This document shows, piece by piece, positions 8,825-18,100 of a stretch of DNA of 64,000 bases (position 1 is its first letter; each line of letters opens with the position of its first letter). Source of the stretch: DATAXP01 sp963708675 (GTDB taxonomy: Bacteria > Planctomycetota > Planctomycetia > Pirellulales > PNKZ01); NCBI GenBank assembly GCA_963708675.1, contig CAVPTO010000003.1, positions 2,604,001 through 2,668,000 on the forward strand, given 5' to 3'. The notes below the pieces were generated by a model. That model ran no database searches. It was not told the origin of the DNA and worked only from the letters and a program-made list of their open reading frames with translations. The position numbers and the translations under genes were made by a program.

Positions 8825-9776
8825 TGGAATCCTCGCGCCACGCACTATGACGCACGAAATCGAACAGCAGCCGAGGAGGATCGCGATCTTCTTTGCGCTG
8901 CACGAGACGCCGGCAGCGCCAGAGCGCGTAGGCCAATGCCCACGTCGCGTCGGTGGCCAACGTGTAAAGTTTGCCGTGATGTTGAAGAAAATAGCGACGC
9001 CGCGAGTTGAACCAATACGCGGGACGCCGCCGACGTTGCTTGGTGTCGGTGACACCCGAGGCTTGCCCCACGAGATGGACGACGCGGCTGGCCGGTTCGT
9101 ACCAACTGGCCCAACCCGCAGTCGCAGCGCGTCGGCAGAAGTCGACTTCCTCGTAATACATGAAATAGTTTTCGTCGAGCAGTCCGATTTGCTCGAACAC
9201 CTCACGACGGACCAGCATGCTCGCGCCGGCGACCCAATCGGTTCGACACGTCTGGTCGGGAGCAGGGGGCGCCACGCGCCATCGCGAAAGAGCTCGAGTC
9301 GCCACTCCCCAACGCAGCGCGTCTTCCAATTCACCCAAGAGAGACGGGAATCGGAACGCTGAACTTTGCGGTGTTCCGTCAGGATCTTCGAGCCGACTCC
9401 CTAGCAGGCCAACTTTCGGATGCCGATCGAGCCAGTCGACCAAAGATCGCAGCGCTGCGGGACGCACGACGGTGTCGGGGTTCAGCAGTAGAAAATACTC
9501 GGGAGCGTCGTCATCAGCGAGCGCCTCGCGGATCGCCGCATTGTTGCCGTAGGCGAAGCCGCCATTCTTGTCGAGAGACCGAAACGTGACCCACTCTTGC
9601 CATCCTCTGTCGGCGATTGCACGCGTGAGCTGCGAGGCCGAATCGTCGCCTGAAGCATTGTCGACGACAACGACGCGCGTCGCCGGCAGGTTGCGCACCT
9701 CGGGTTCCAACGATCGCAAACAGTCGATCGTGAGTCCTGCGGTTCGGTAGTTGACGATAACGATAAGCAGCTTCAT
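8658..9776 (-). CDS. Glycosyltransferase family 2, rhamnosyltransferase-like
   Basis: 372-residue GT-A enzyme resembling WbbL-type rhamnosyltransferases: VIVNYRTAGLTIDCL at the N-terminus, VVVDNASGDDS, and the donor-site LLLNPDTVV. With rmlABC in the same operon, dTDP-rhamnose is a reasonable donor (inference). The ATG overlaps the upstream GT4 stop (ATGA). The last 56 or so codons overlap the start of the acetyltransferase gene; this tail is Arg/Ala-rich and unlike the rest of the family, so it probably arose by loss of an earlier stop codon. Confidence 0.9.
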   Translation of the reverse strand: MKLLIVIVNYRTAGLTIDCLRSLEPEVRNLPATRVVVVDNASGDDSASQLTRAIADRGWQEWVTFRSLDKNGGFAYGNNAAIREALADDDAPEYFLLLNPDTVVRPAALRSLVDWLDRHPKVGLLGSRLEDPDGTPQSSAFRFPSLLGELEDALRWGVATRALSRWRVAPPAPDQTCRTDWVAGASMLVRREVFEQIGLLDENYFMYYEEVDFCRRAATAGWASWYEPASRVVHLVGQASGVTDTKQRRRRPAYWFNSRRRYFLQHHGKLYTLATDATWALAYALWRCRRLVQRKEDRDPPRLLFDFVRHSAWREDSNDDTSEPVAWPMAATARRLDRAQSRLDATRFPRRGDTPLRRMADEAEAETVSRSV

Positions 9777-11050
9777 ACCCGAACAGCATCCTTCTGCGAT
9801 TTCGTCGCCTCGAATGGTGTTACGGGCGTCGAATGAACCGCAGATCGCTTTTCGTTGGCTGGTGACAATTTCCAGAGATCGCTCAGCCTGTGCAGCACAT
9901 CATGAAACGTCGTGGGGCACTGGATCGATTGCCACACGGCCCCGGTCTCTTCGGACAGGCGTGCGTAAGCGTCGCCGTCATTCAGCAGTCGACGAATCTG
10001 GTCTGCGAGCGCCACGGGATCGGAGTCGGCAAAAAACCTGACACCGCAATCATCACGGAAGTACCGCATGAAGATCGGATGATCGTTGAGAATCAACGGC
10101 GTGCGCATGGCGAGCGATTCGTAGACCACCAGCGGCAGGCCCTCGGCGAAATCGTGCCGCGACGGAACGACCGTGATCGCGCTGCTGCGCATCAGTTTGT
10201 GTGCTTCGACATTGGGCAGTAGACCCTTGCACTCGATCCAACCTCGCTGCACGCCCGGGTGATTGCGGATTTCGGGAAGCGCCGGGCCGTCACCGCCAAT
10301 GGTCAGCTTGAGCGGCACACCCTGCTCGTGCAGTAGGCCGCAAGCCTCGATCAACTCGTAGACACCTTTTTCTTTGCAGACGCGACCGACGAAAAGAATT
10401 TCCGCGTGCTCGCCCATGGCAAGCTTTTTCGAGGGCCAGTCGTGAGGCGTGACCGCAGGCGGGTAGTCCCAGGCCACGGCTTTCGAGGCACTCAATCCGC
10501 ATTCGATCATCGACGCCGTCGCTGCGCGGTTGTGATTCGCCAGGAAGGCGACATGGTCGCCATTGCCGAGTTCGCAAAAGGGTCGCGAGAGCCGGTGCTC
10601 CGTGGCGAAACGCGACGCAAGAATCCCGGCGGTCGGCACATGATGACTTGCCGCCCATGAAAGCAACTCGCAGCCGATGAGATCGTTGCAACGGACGATC
10701 AGGTGCGTCGCACCGAAGCGTTCCAACTCGCTGATGATTTTGCGTGCCCGCCACCACTCGGCGACACGTCGTGGGCGCATGGTGCGCATGGCTGGGACGC
10801 CGCGGAATCTTCCGAGCCCCCGATCGTGCACGTACGACGGGGCGTCGAGGCTGACGACGAGATGAGGTCGACCGTCCACGAACTTTTCGAACGCGTCGAT
10901 CGAGTAACGCTGCCCGCTATAGAACTCCGAGTCGCCCATTTCGAGACGCTGCCGAGTGGTCCAGTAGTCGCCGCCCTGCACGCAAGCAATGCGATGCGCA
11001 GCTGCCCCCTCGGACCGACTCTGCACTCGTGATCGAACGGCGGACTTCAT
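9773..11050 (-). CDS. Glycosyltransferase family 4 (GT-B)
   Basis: First gene of the minus-strand EPS operon. The C-domain is clearly GT4: LFVGRVCKEKGVYELIEACG, the TIGGDGP loop, and EX7E in FAEGLPLVVYESLAMR. The N-domain is a normal Rossmann-like half. Start ATG 11050 gives 425 residues; an in-frame GTG at 11089 would add 13. An AAGAAG sits rather far upstream of 11050, so the start is uncertain. The stop overlaps the next gene by 4 bases. Confidence 0.88.
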   Translation of the reverse strand: MKSAVRSRVQSRSEGAAAHRIACVQGGDYWTTRQRLEMGDSEFYSGQRYSIDAFEKFVDGRPHLVVSLDAPSYVHDRGLGRFRGVPAMRTMRPRRVAEWWRARKIISELERFGATHLIVRCNDLIGCELLSWAASHHVPTAGILASRFATEHRLSRPFCELGNGDHVAFLANHNRAATASMIECGLSASKAVAWDYPPAVTPHDWPSKKLAMGEHAEILFVGRVCKEKGVYELIEACGLLHEQGVPLKLTIGGDGPALPEIRNHPGVQRGWIECKGLLPNVEAHKLMRSSAITVVPSRHDFAEGLPLVVYESLAMRTPLILNDHPIFMRYFRDDCGVRFFADSDPVALADQIRRLLNDGDAYARLSEETGAVWQSIQCPTTFHDVLHRLSDLWKLSPANEKRSAVHSTPVTPFEATKSQKDAVRV

Positions 11051-11090
11051 GCTGTTGATTCCAAATCTTCTTGAATCCCGTGCTAACACT

Positions 11091-11417
11091 TGCGTGAAAC
11101 ATCCATGCAGATGCTACCTCTGTAACAATCCGCGTACCAGACAGCGCGAAGTTTTCCCGCGAACCGAATTCGGTGGGAAAACTGCTCTCGCTTAAGACAT
11201 TTCAAATCGAAGCGCTGCAACGTCGATGCGCTCGATCGCGATGCGCTTGTCTTGAATCGCGCGCGTGCTGGTCAAAATGAAACGCCAGTTCTCAATTTGA
11301 TAAACGCATCGCGAAGCATTGCGTTGCAATTCTGCTTGTAAGTGAGGCAGTTGCCGCTCGGCACGCTGTTCGCATTGCCGCCGCCCCTCTATGGCACTAC
11401 GGCTTCAGGAGGATCGC
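11091..11417. other. Divergent intergenic region of the EPS operons
   Basis: About 330 bases separate the leftward glycosyltransferase operon from the rightward wecG-like gene, so both promoters should lie here. An AT-richer stretch around 11278-11340 could hold one. I see no convincing -35/-10 pair, sigma-54 site, operator palindrome or RNA gene. Confidence 0.4.
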
Positions 11418-12287
11418 ATGAGTCGTACCTCGCTTCTAGAAAACTCGGAGGTCGAAGCGCGCGCTAAGCCTCGCCGATTTTTTCATCCTGTTCATGTGTT
11501 CGGACTCGAGGTCGCGCCACTGAACTTAGACGAAGCGGTCGAACACATCGAAGATCTGGTCGCAGCGGGAGAACCGAAGTACGTTATCACCGCGAATCTG
11601 AATTACGCGATGCTCAGCCATCGCAACAAGCGTCTCAAAAACATCAACGGGGACGCGGCCTTTGTTGTGGCCGATGGTATGCCGCTGGTTTTGGCGGCGC
11701 GGCTGCAAGGGACCCCTCTACCGGGACGAACGACCGGGGCCGATCTTGTCCCACGTTTGTGCGCACGCGCAGCCGAACGTGGACTCAGCATCTTTTTGCT
11801 CGGCGGCACGGATGAAGCAACGGGCGCGGCGGCAGCGGCAATGCGCCGTAAATGGCCGCAACTTCGAATTGCCGGCGTCGAATGCCCGATGCTCGACGCC
11901 GTCGACGAAGAAGCCATGTCAGGCCTTATTCAGCGCATTCGGCTTGCGAAGCCCGACATTTTGCTGGCCGCATTTGGTCAGCCGAAAGGCGAATTCTGGA
12001 TTGCCGAGCATTACCGTCGTCTCGGCGGTACCGTGTGCATTCAGATCGGAGCTTCTTTGGACTTTATTGCCGGTGCCGTCCGCCGCGCGCCACGTTGGAT
12101 GCAGCGCGGCGGTCTCGAGTGGCTGCATCGCTTATACTCCGAGCCACGCAGGCTTCTCCCGCGATACACGCAGAACGCTTGCTTCCTCTTCGGCGCGGTT
12201 GCGAGAGGATGCTATAACTCCTCCCGACGTCGATCGCGGGGCGTGGGACGAATCGAACAACACCCGCGGCGAGAAGTCCCCTCATGA
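11418..12287 (+). CDS. WecG/TagA/CpsF-family glycosyltransferase
   Basis: Family GT26 enzyme that adds the second sugar (in model systems N-acetylmannosamine or a uronate) to an undecaprenyl-diphosphate-linked first sugar. The 289-residue protein shows the family signature blocks: TANLNYAMLSHRNK with the catalytic-region Asn-x-Asp-like loop, VADGMPLVLAAR with the key Asp, LPGRTTGADL, FLLGG, and AFGQPKGEFWI near the end. ATG 11418 has an excellent AGGAGG six bases upstream, preferred over ATG 11391. It overlaps the next gene by 4 bases (ATGA). Confidence 0.92.
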   Translation: MSRTSLLENSEVEARAKPRRFFHPVHVFGLEVAPLNLDEAVEHIEDLVAAGEPKYVITANLNYAMLSHRNKRLKNINGDAAFVVADGMPLVLAARLQGTPLPGRTTGADLVPRLCARAAERGLSIFLLGGTDEATGAAAAAMRRKWPQLRIAGVECPMLDAVDEEAMSGLIQRIRLAKPDILLAAFGQPKGEFWIAEHYRRLGGTVCIQIGASLDFIAGAVRRAPRWMQRGGLEWLHRLYSEPRRLLPRYTQNACFLFGAVARGCYNSSRRRSRGVGRIEQHPRREVPS

Positions 12288-13339
12288 TTTCTATGTCAAC
12301 TGTTGCGTTGTCAGAACCGCGAATTACTTCGGCACAGCCGGCGGCAACTCGAAGTGAACCTTCGGTCACGTTCGTGTGCTGTATTGAATCCGGCGCACTG
12401 GAAGACATGACCGTTCGCGCCGCCGCCAGCCTGCGGCAGTTCGGGGGCCGTTTTGCCGACGCGCCGATATTGGCGGTGCAGCCGCGCCGAGGCGTGAGCC
12501 TCACGCGCGAAACGAGGCGACTGATGGACCAATATGGAGTCGTTCTTCGACGCGATCCTTCGGCCAATCGACATCCGTGGTTTTCGTTTTTTAACAAGCT
12601 TGCAGCCCTCTCGGTCGCCGAACAAACGGTCAAAACCGAGACCATCTGCTGGATCGACTCCGATATTCTCGTTCTCGGCGAGCCAGGGCTATTCGCGCTG
12701 GACAGCGATCAGGATTTCGCAGCATGCGCGTCAGACAACTGTGGCGGCAGCCGCGGAGACGATGACACAAACGATGCGTATTGGAAGTTAGTGATCTCGC
12801 TGGCCGGCCTGTCGGATGAAGATTATCCGTGGCTGACGAATTGCCAGGGCTCGCGTCTGCGAGCGTATTTCAATTCGGGCGTTTTCGTCTATCGACGTGG
12901 GCGAGGTTTCTTCGACCACTACCGACGGACCTGCGAACGGCTCTTATTCTCGGGCTACAAATCTCCCGTTACAGGAGTCTTTTTTACCGACCAGGTGACG
13001 TTGGCGGCTTCCGCATTAGCGTCGAACTTGCGTATTCGGGCGCTGCCTTGGGAATACAACTACGCAGTCGGTCCGTCCACCGAGCAGCCCTACGACCCGG
13101 ACCAGGTGGCTCGAATGATCGTCATGCACTATCACGCCGGGTTATGTCCCGAGTATTGGCCGGCGATGCTCGCTCAATTGCAGAGCGATCGACCTGAGGT
13201 GCATCGCTGGCTTGAGCCGTGGGGCGCCGTAACGGGACGCACCCATTTGACTGCACGCGTAGTTCGTCGGCTTCTCCGCGATTACCGACAATGGACGTGT
13301 AAACGTTTCACCGCTGCCTTGCGTGAAATAAAGGCCTGA
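12284..13339 (+). CDS. Putative nucleotide-diphospho-sugar glycosyltransferase
   Basis: 351 residues, translationally coupled to the wecG-like gene through a 4-base overlap. I do not recognise the exact family. After a low-complexity start the chain begins a Rossmann-like strand (VTFVCCIESGALEDMTVRA) and has a clear metal-binding candidate WIDSDILVL, then YFNSGVFVYRRG and a late MHYHAGLCP, the layout of GT-A (GT8-like) transferases in which DSD and the C-terminal histidine hold the metal. No signal peptide or membrane helix is visible. Position suggests the next sugar-transfer step of the EPS unit. Confidence 0.6.
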   Translation: MISMSTVALSEPRITSAQPAATRSEPSVTFVCCIESGALEDMTVRAAASLRQFGGRFADAPILAVQPRRGVSLTRETRRLMDQYGVVLRRDPSANRHPWFSFFNKLAALSVAEQTVKTETICWIDSDILVLGEPGLFALDSDQDFAACASDNCGGSRGDDDTNDAYWKLVISLAGLSDEDYPWLTNCQGSRLRAYFNSGVFVYRRGRGFFDHYRRTCERLLFSGYKSPVTGVFFTDQVTLAASALASNLRIRALPWEYNYAVGPSTEQPYDPDQVARMIVMHYHAGLCPEYWPAMLAQLQSDRPEVHRWLEPWGAVTGRTHLTARVVRRLLRDYRQWTCKRFTAALREIKA

Positions 13340-13345
13340 GACAAC

Positions 13346-13828
13346 CGTCTCAGAATGATAAAACTTTGATCGAATCGATCGAAGTGGCGGTTCCGTCTGG
13401 CATCGCGGCACGGTTTAGCAGTGACTTCGGAGTTGAGGTAGCGTCTCGGAATCCATCTCTATGGCGCTGTGAAGTCGATGCGGGCGGACGAAGACGCCGT
13501 CACGTCGCTGAGCTTGGCATCGGCGTTGCTATCCTTTTGCGGCTACGCAGCACGACCGTAACCACGACAGGGGGGTTCTTGTCGGGCATTTCGCCGATTC
13601 TATCGCTGGATCATCGACTGATGGATGCGCGCGAGCAGCACGGCTGCCGCGTCAGCGATAGAACGGCGCCTATCGGTCGCAAGAATCCGTCACCATCGAA
13701 GTTTTGCATTATCAACAAGGCAGGCGTTGTGGTGCCTAGAGGTGACGCCCGGACTGGCGTGTGTTTGGCAAATGCGCGGTCGCGCATCATATTGAAGAGC
13801 CCCGCAGCACTTGGCCAGGCGCCTGACC
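13346..13828 (+). pseudogene. Decayed remnant of a duplicated sugar-transferase segment
   Basis: No gene of normal quality lies between 13339 and 13829. Short stretches match the segment upstream of and inside the sugar-transferase gene of the second copy: a CAGAATGA...GATCGAAT block (13350 vs 17865), CTTGGCATCGG-GTTGCTAT (13515 vs 18037), and CCGGACTGGCGTG.TTTGGCAAATGCGCGGTCGCG (13749 vs 18609), which in copy 2 encodes the conserved PGLTCIWQV region. Most of the coding part is missing. This is the deleted first gene of a duplicated two-gene unit. Homology was judged by eye. Confidence 0.6.
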
Positions 13829-14021
13829 GTGGGTTTTCTCATCCCGATCATCGCATCGGAGTGGCTCGAGCGGTTGGTCGACGGTGGGTCGTCGTCCATT
13901 CACGGGTGGCGCTCTGTGCCGCTGCGGTGCCTGTGCGCTGTCGGGCGATGGCTGAGCAACGCGGCGCGAAGCCTCTTTTATCCTCCGAGCGCCGCGCATT
14001 GGCCGACGCTCCCGAAGCCGG
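13829..14021 (+). other. Out-of-frame leader of giant protein copy 1
   Basis: Read from GTG 13829 this stretch encodes VGFLIPIIASEWLERLVDGG and SVPLRCLCAVGRWLSNAAR, closely matching the leader of copy 2 (VGFLIAIVAADWLRRWVDGK, SVGRWLGRAAR). Its frame runs past the hydrolase-like domain in the wrong phase, because indels between about 13960 and 14015 have shifted it relative to the downstream reading frame. The leader of copy 1 is therefore disconnected from its protein. Confidence 0.7.
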
Positions 14022-15594
14022 TTGCCTTTCATCACCGCGTATCTTTGGGGACCGGAAGAACTCGAACCGCGCGTGGTTCTGTCGGCCAGTCCGTTGATCG
14101 GCGTGGGACTCGACGCAATATCGGAGTCGAGTCCGGTCGAGGTCTTTAACGACGCCTTTCTAGAATCGAGCCCCTGGGTTTCGCAGGCTTACGACACCGT
14201 CACCGGAGTCGAGACATGGGACGGCGGTCCAACCCTGTCCCTCGACGCCAACGATTGGGTCACGCAACTGACGCAGTGGACCGCCAGCAACGGCGACCTC
14301 ATGCAACAGCGGGCAGGGACCGTGATGTTCCGCGACATCAACGGCCAGTACCCTGCGGGGATCTACACGGCGCAGTGGCAAGGGACCGGCACGGTGCTGT
14401 TCGGATTCGATGCCCAGGTCATCAGTCAAACCACCGGCAGCGACGGAACGCACTATGCGCAGTTGCTCGTGACGCCGACGAGCGCCGGAATCTACGTCGA
14501 CATCGCCTCGACCAGCGTGGCCGACCCGATTCGCAACATGCACGTGTGGATGCCCGACGCCAACGGCAATGCCCAGATCGGGCAGGTCTGGGCCCCGGGA
14601 GACAACTTCTCGCCGTTCACGCCGGAGTTTCTGGCGGAACTCGCCCCGTTCGACACGCTGCGGTTCATGGACTGGATGTCCACCAACTCGTCGACTGTGG
14701 TCGATTGGTCCGATCGGCGTTTGTTAAGCGACGCTCGTCAGACGGGAGGGGACAACGGCGTCTGGTACGAGTACATGATCGAGCTCGCCAACGAGCTGCA
14801 CGAGAACATGTGGATCAATCTTCCGTACCTTTCGAACGACAACTTCAACACGCAGCTGGCGACGTTGATCAAAGGCTCGCTCGACCCCGGTTTGGAGGTC
14901 TACGTCGAATGGTCGAATGAAATCTGGAACGGTCAGTTCCTCACGTCCCCTTGGATCAACAGCGAGTTGCTGCTGCCGCAGAACGCGGGCTTGGACCGCT
15001 ACGGCTTCATCGCCCAACAGATCGGTCATGATTTCAGCATCTGGTCGAGCGTCTTTGCCGGTCAAAGCAATGAATTGGTGCGCACCGTCGCCTACCAGGC
15101 GGCCGACGCCAACGGGCTGAACGAGATCTTGTCGGACCTGAACGGTCAATTCGACGCGATCTCGACAGCGGCCTATGTCACTTTGACCGACGCGCAAACG
15201 GCGGCCTTCACCGCCTCGACCACCGGCGACGACGTGCTCGACGACGCCTTCGCCGACTTGCCGACCACGCTCAGCGGCCTGCAAAGCGTCGATGCCCTGG
15301 CCGTCCAGTACTCTGCCAGTTTGGGACGCAACATTCAGTTCGTCGCCTACGAAGGGGGTGAGCAGTTTTCGGCCTTCGGACAGACCGTGATCTATCAGCA
15401 GGCCTTGTACGATGCGCAAGTCAACCCGCGCATCTACGACTTGTACGAAGACTTGATCACGGGCTTCGCCGCCGACGGCGGAATGCTCTTCATGCACTAC
15501 TCGAACATCTCGCCCAACACCAAGTACGGCTCCTTCGGCGCGCTGCAGTATCTCGGGCAACCCGTCAGCCAAGCACCCAAGTATCAGGCCCTGC
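14013..15594 (+). repeat. Long direct repeat, unit 1 (hydrolase-like domain)
   Basis: This 1.58-kb stretch recurs at 19019-20600 (offset 5006). Comparing both copies in all frames I find one difference, G14764 vs C19770 (Trp vs Ser). Identity stops abruptly at both ends, at CGAAGCCGG on the left and after CAGGCCCTGCT on the right, while flanking sequence is strongly diverged. Confidence 0.9.
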
Positions 15595-17708
15595 TAAGCG
15601 CGATCAATGGCGTCTGGGCCCAACCCACCTCGCCACCTCCGACGCCAACGCAATTCACGGCGACAACCGTCTCGAGCACCGTCGTCGACCTCAGTTGGCA
15701 AACGCATCTCGGAGTCGAAAGCGGTTTCGCGATCGAAGCGTCGACCGACGGCGTCAACTTCGTGCAGATCGCAGTTGCGCCGGCACGCTCGCTGGCCTTC
15801 ACGGTTACCAATTTGCAATTGCAAACGACTTACACGTTCCGCATTCGCGCGATCAATAGCGACGGCGATTCAAGCTATTCCAACATCAGCTCGACAAGAA
15901 CCGGCTCGGCGAACGGCCTGACAAGCGTCGACTTCTCCGACGGCTTTGGCAATGCTGCTGACTTGCTTTCGCTCAACGGAACGTCGGCGGTGAGTGGCTC
16001 GGCCTTGGTGCTGACCAATGGCGGGCAATACCAGGCCGCTAGTGCCTTCACATCCAGTCTGGTGAGCGTCGCCACGTTCACCAGCAGTTTCAACTTCCAA
16101 CTGATCAATCCCGCGGGCGACGGATTCACCTTCACGATTCAAAGCAGCAGCCCGACGGCGCTCGGCGGAGTCGGCGGTAGCCTGGGCTACGGCGCTGACG
16201 AATTCCCGGGCGGAAATCCAGCGATTGGCAACAGCGTCGCCATCAAGTTCGACCTGGCCAACAACTCAGGTGAAGGCAACGACTCGACCGGGTTGTACAT
16301 CAACGGCGCCGCGCCGACGAATGTCGGGTCGATCGATCTGACGTCCACAGGCATTAACCTCCATAGCGGAGACATTTTCAACGTCGCCATGACGTACGAC
16401 GGCACGACCTTGTCGGTGACGATCACCGACACCGTGACAAACGCCCAGGCCACGCAACACTACACCGTCAGCATTGGACCTTCGGCCTATGTCGGCTTCA
16501 CCGCGGGCACCGGAGGCGACTCCGCCACCCAAGAGATCCTCAACTGGACGTTTACCTCGGGCAACAATCAATCGGCGCCGACCGTAGTTGGCGTGTACCT
16601 GGCGGCAAGCAGTTGGGACCCATCCTATTTCCAATACCTCGACAGCATCGGTCTTGGAAACTCCACGATCGCCGGGCTCGGCTTCGCCGTTTTCGGTGGC
16701 AATTATCAACTTCAGACGCTGCCTTGGTTGGGGCTCAACACGTTGAACGTCCTGTTCAGCGGAAATTTAAGCGTCGCGGAAAACAGTCTCACGCTTATCG
16801 GCTCTTCCGACAGCGGCCTTCCTCCGCTTCCGGCCGTCACCGGCTTCAGCTACAACAGCACGACTCACGTGGCAACGTGGACGTTCGCGTCGCCTCTCAA
16901 ATACAACCGCGACCTCGTGAATCTTGCATCCGATTCAATCGTCGGAAACACCGGACTGCAACTCGATGGCGCCGCTTCGGGATCGCCTGGCAGCGATTTC
17001 AACGTGACATTTTACGTGCTTCCCGGCGACACGGCGAACCAACAGACGGTGACATTCGCCGAGGCTAAGCAAATCGTCCCGAGCATCAACTTGTCCGCAG
17101 GTGACGCTGGTTACGACTATCGAAAAGACGTCTTGGGGCTCGGGACAATCACACTCGCCGACGCCAAGCAGATCATCAACTACATCAACAACGACATCGG
17201 CAGCATCGACAGCCCCATGGCGCCGCCAGAGACCAACGCCAGCGTCGCAACGACGGAGGTTGCGACCGCACTGACGGCGGCTATCGATACCGCGGCCGCG
17301 GTCTTAACGGACGTACCGACCCTCGTCGCAGAGAGCAGCGCGGATGATTCAAGCGCGGATACTTCAAGCGTCACGACATCGCAAGTCTCGCAGGTCGACA
17401 ATCAGCAGCAGGTGGCTGCGATTGGCCAGGTGACGCCGTTCTCCGTGCCCAGTCTTGCTAACTCGGCAGACGCGTCAAAGGCCTCCGTCGTCGCTGGCTC
17501 CGAGAGCGCTGTTCCTGCGAATCTTGCGACAAGCATACCGCTTGGACCTTCACCTTCCTCCTCCAACGCACCCACGGCTCTCCCGGCAGCAGCCAAAGCC
17601 AACCCGGTACGAAAGCTCGTCCATCTCGACGACGGTGCGCCTGCTCCTCGGCATATCGCGGTGCACGATCGAACATCATGTTCGACGGAACTACCCTCCA
17701 AGAAATAA
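14022..17708 (+). CDS. Giant secreted protein copy 1: LEPR-XLL, glycoside-hydrolase-like, FN3, L-type lectin, dockerin-like
   Basis: 1228 residues from TTG 14022. Order: LEPRVVLS motif (14-21), a glycoside-hydrolase-like domain (about 25-525) with EWSNEIWNG and VAYEGGEQF, which look like the acid/base and nucleophile glutamates of clan GH-A enzymes, fibronectin type III (540-628), legume-type lectin (636-850), a SbsA/Ig-like segment, a dockerin-like pair of calcium-helix repeats (TFAEAKQIV, TLADAKQIINYINND; about 1000-1060) and a Ser/Thr/Ala-rich tail. A proper start is missing: an in-frame stop lies at 13953 and the leader is out of frame upstream, so this copy may not be exported or may be a pseudogene. 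The hydrolase-like part is almost base-identical to copy 2. Confidence 0.75.
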   Translation: MPFITAYLWGPEELEPRVVLSASPLIGVGLDAISESSPVEVFNDAFLESSPWVSQAYDTVTGVETWDGGPTLSLDANDWVTQLTQWTASNGDLMQQRAGTVMFRDINGQYPAGIYTAQWQGTGTVLFGFDAQVISQTTGSDGTHYAQLLVTPTSAGIYVDIASTSVADPIRNMHVWMPDANGNAQIGQVWAPGDNFSPFTPEFLAELAPFDTLRFMDWMSTNSSTVVDWSDRRLLSDARQTGGDNGVWYEYMIELANELHENMWINLPYLSNDNFNTQLATLIKGSLDPGLEVYVEWSNEIWNGQFLTSPWINSELLLPQNAGLDRYGFIAQQIGHDFSIWSSVFAGQSNELVRTVAYQAADANGLNEILSDLNGQFDAISTAAYVTLTDAQTAAFTASTTGDDVLDDAFADLPTTLSGLQSVDALAVQYSASLGRNIQFVAYEGGEQFSAFGQTVIYQQALYDAQVNPRIYDLYEDLITGFAADGGMLFMHYSNISPNTKYGSFGALQYLGQPVSQAPKYQALLSAINGVWAQPTSPPPTPTQFTATTVSSTVVDLSWQTHLGVESGFAIEASTDGVNFVQIAVAPARSLAFTVTNLQLQTTYTFRIRAINSDGDSSYSNISSTRTGSANGLTSVDFSDGFGNAADLLSLNGTSAVSGSALVLTNGGQYQAASAFTSSLVSVATFTSSFNFQLINPAGDGFTFTIQSSSPTALGGVGGSLGYGADEFPGGNPAIGNSVAIKFDLANNSGEGNDSTGLYINGAAPTNVGSIDLTSTGINLHSGDIFNVAMTYDGTTLSVTITDTVTNAQATQHYTVSIGPSAYVGFTAGTGGDSATQEILNWTFTSGNNQSAPTVVGVYLAASSWDPSYFQYLDSIGLGNSTIAGLGFAVFGGNYQLQTLPWLGLNTLNVLFSGNLSVAENSLTLIGSSDSGLPPLPAVTGFSYNSTTHVATWTFASPLKYNRDLVNLASDSIVGNTGLQLDGAASGSPGSDFNVTFYVLPGDTANQQTVTFAEAKQIVPSINLSAGDAGYDYRKDVLGLGTITLADAKQIINYINNDIGSIDSPMAPPETNASVATTEVATALTAAIDTAAAVLTDVPTLVAESSADDSSADTSSVTTSQVSQVDNQQQVAAIGQVTPFSVPSLANSADASKASVVAGSESAVPANLATSIPLGPSPSSSNAPTALPAAAKANPVRKLVHLDDGAPAPRHIAVHDRTSCSTELPSKK

Positions 17709-18100
17709 TCCATCGGCGTAAGAGGCGATCGCCAGCTGGAGCCCGCTGGGACTTTCGGTTGATCCGCGTCCTATCGAGATGCGCAATCGTGTGTCGGGCG
17801 ACATTGGAAGTGCGAACGTTTTACGGTTCGCTTGCTCGCGATTGAATGTGAGTCGAGCGTTTCAGAATGAGAAACCTCGATCGAATGGATCAAACCGATA
17901 GCGTCTTTGAGCGTTCTCAGCTTCATCGCCCAATACCTCACAAAAAGTAATGGCGATGGCCGTGAGCGGGCCTGTGTCTATGCTTCGATCAATTTGAAAC
18001 CCCCCAGAGAGCATTGGTGAACGCATGTCGGTTCGCTTGGCATCGGTGTTGCTATGCCTCGCCGCAACGTCGAGTGGTCATTACTGCGAGGAGGGGGAGC
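17709..18100. other. Intergenic region before sugar-transferase pseudogene
   Basis: No gene seen. From about 17860 it resembles the sequence after 13345, marking the upstream border of the duplicated segment. It ends in a very strong ribosome-binding site (GAGGAGGGGGAGC) in front of ATG 18101. Confidence 0.6.

Noticed and set aside
14724..15572. Minus-strand 282-codon frame, repeated at 19730-20578
   Set aside because: Antisense to the hydrolase-like domain in both copies; it is repeated only because that DNA is repeated.
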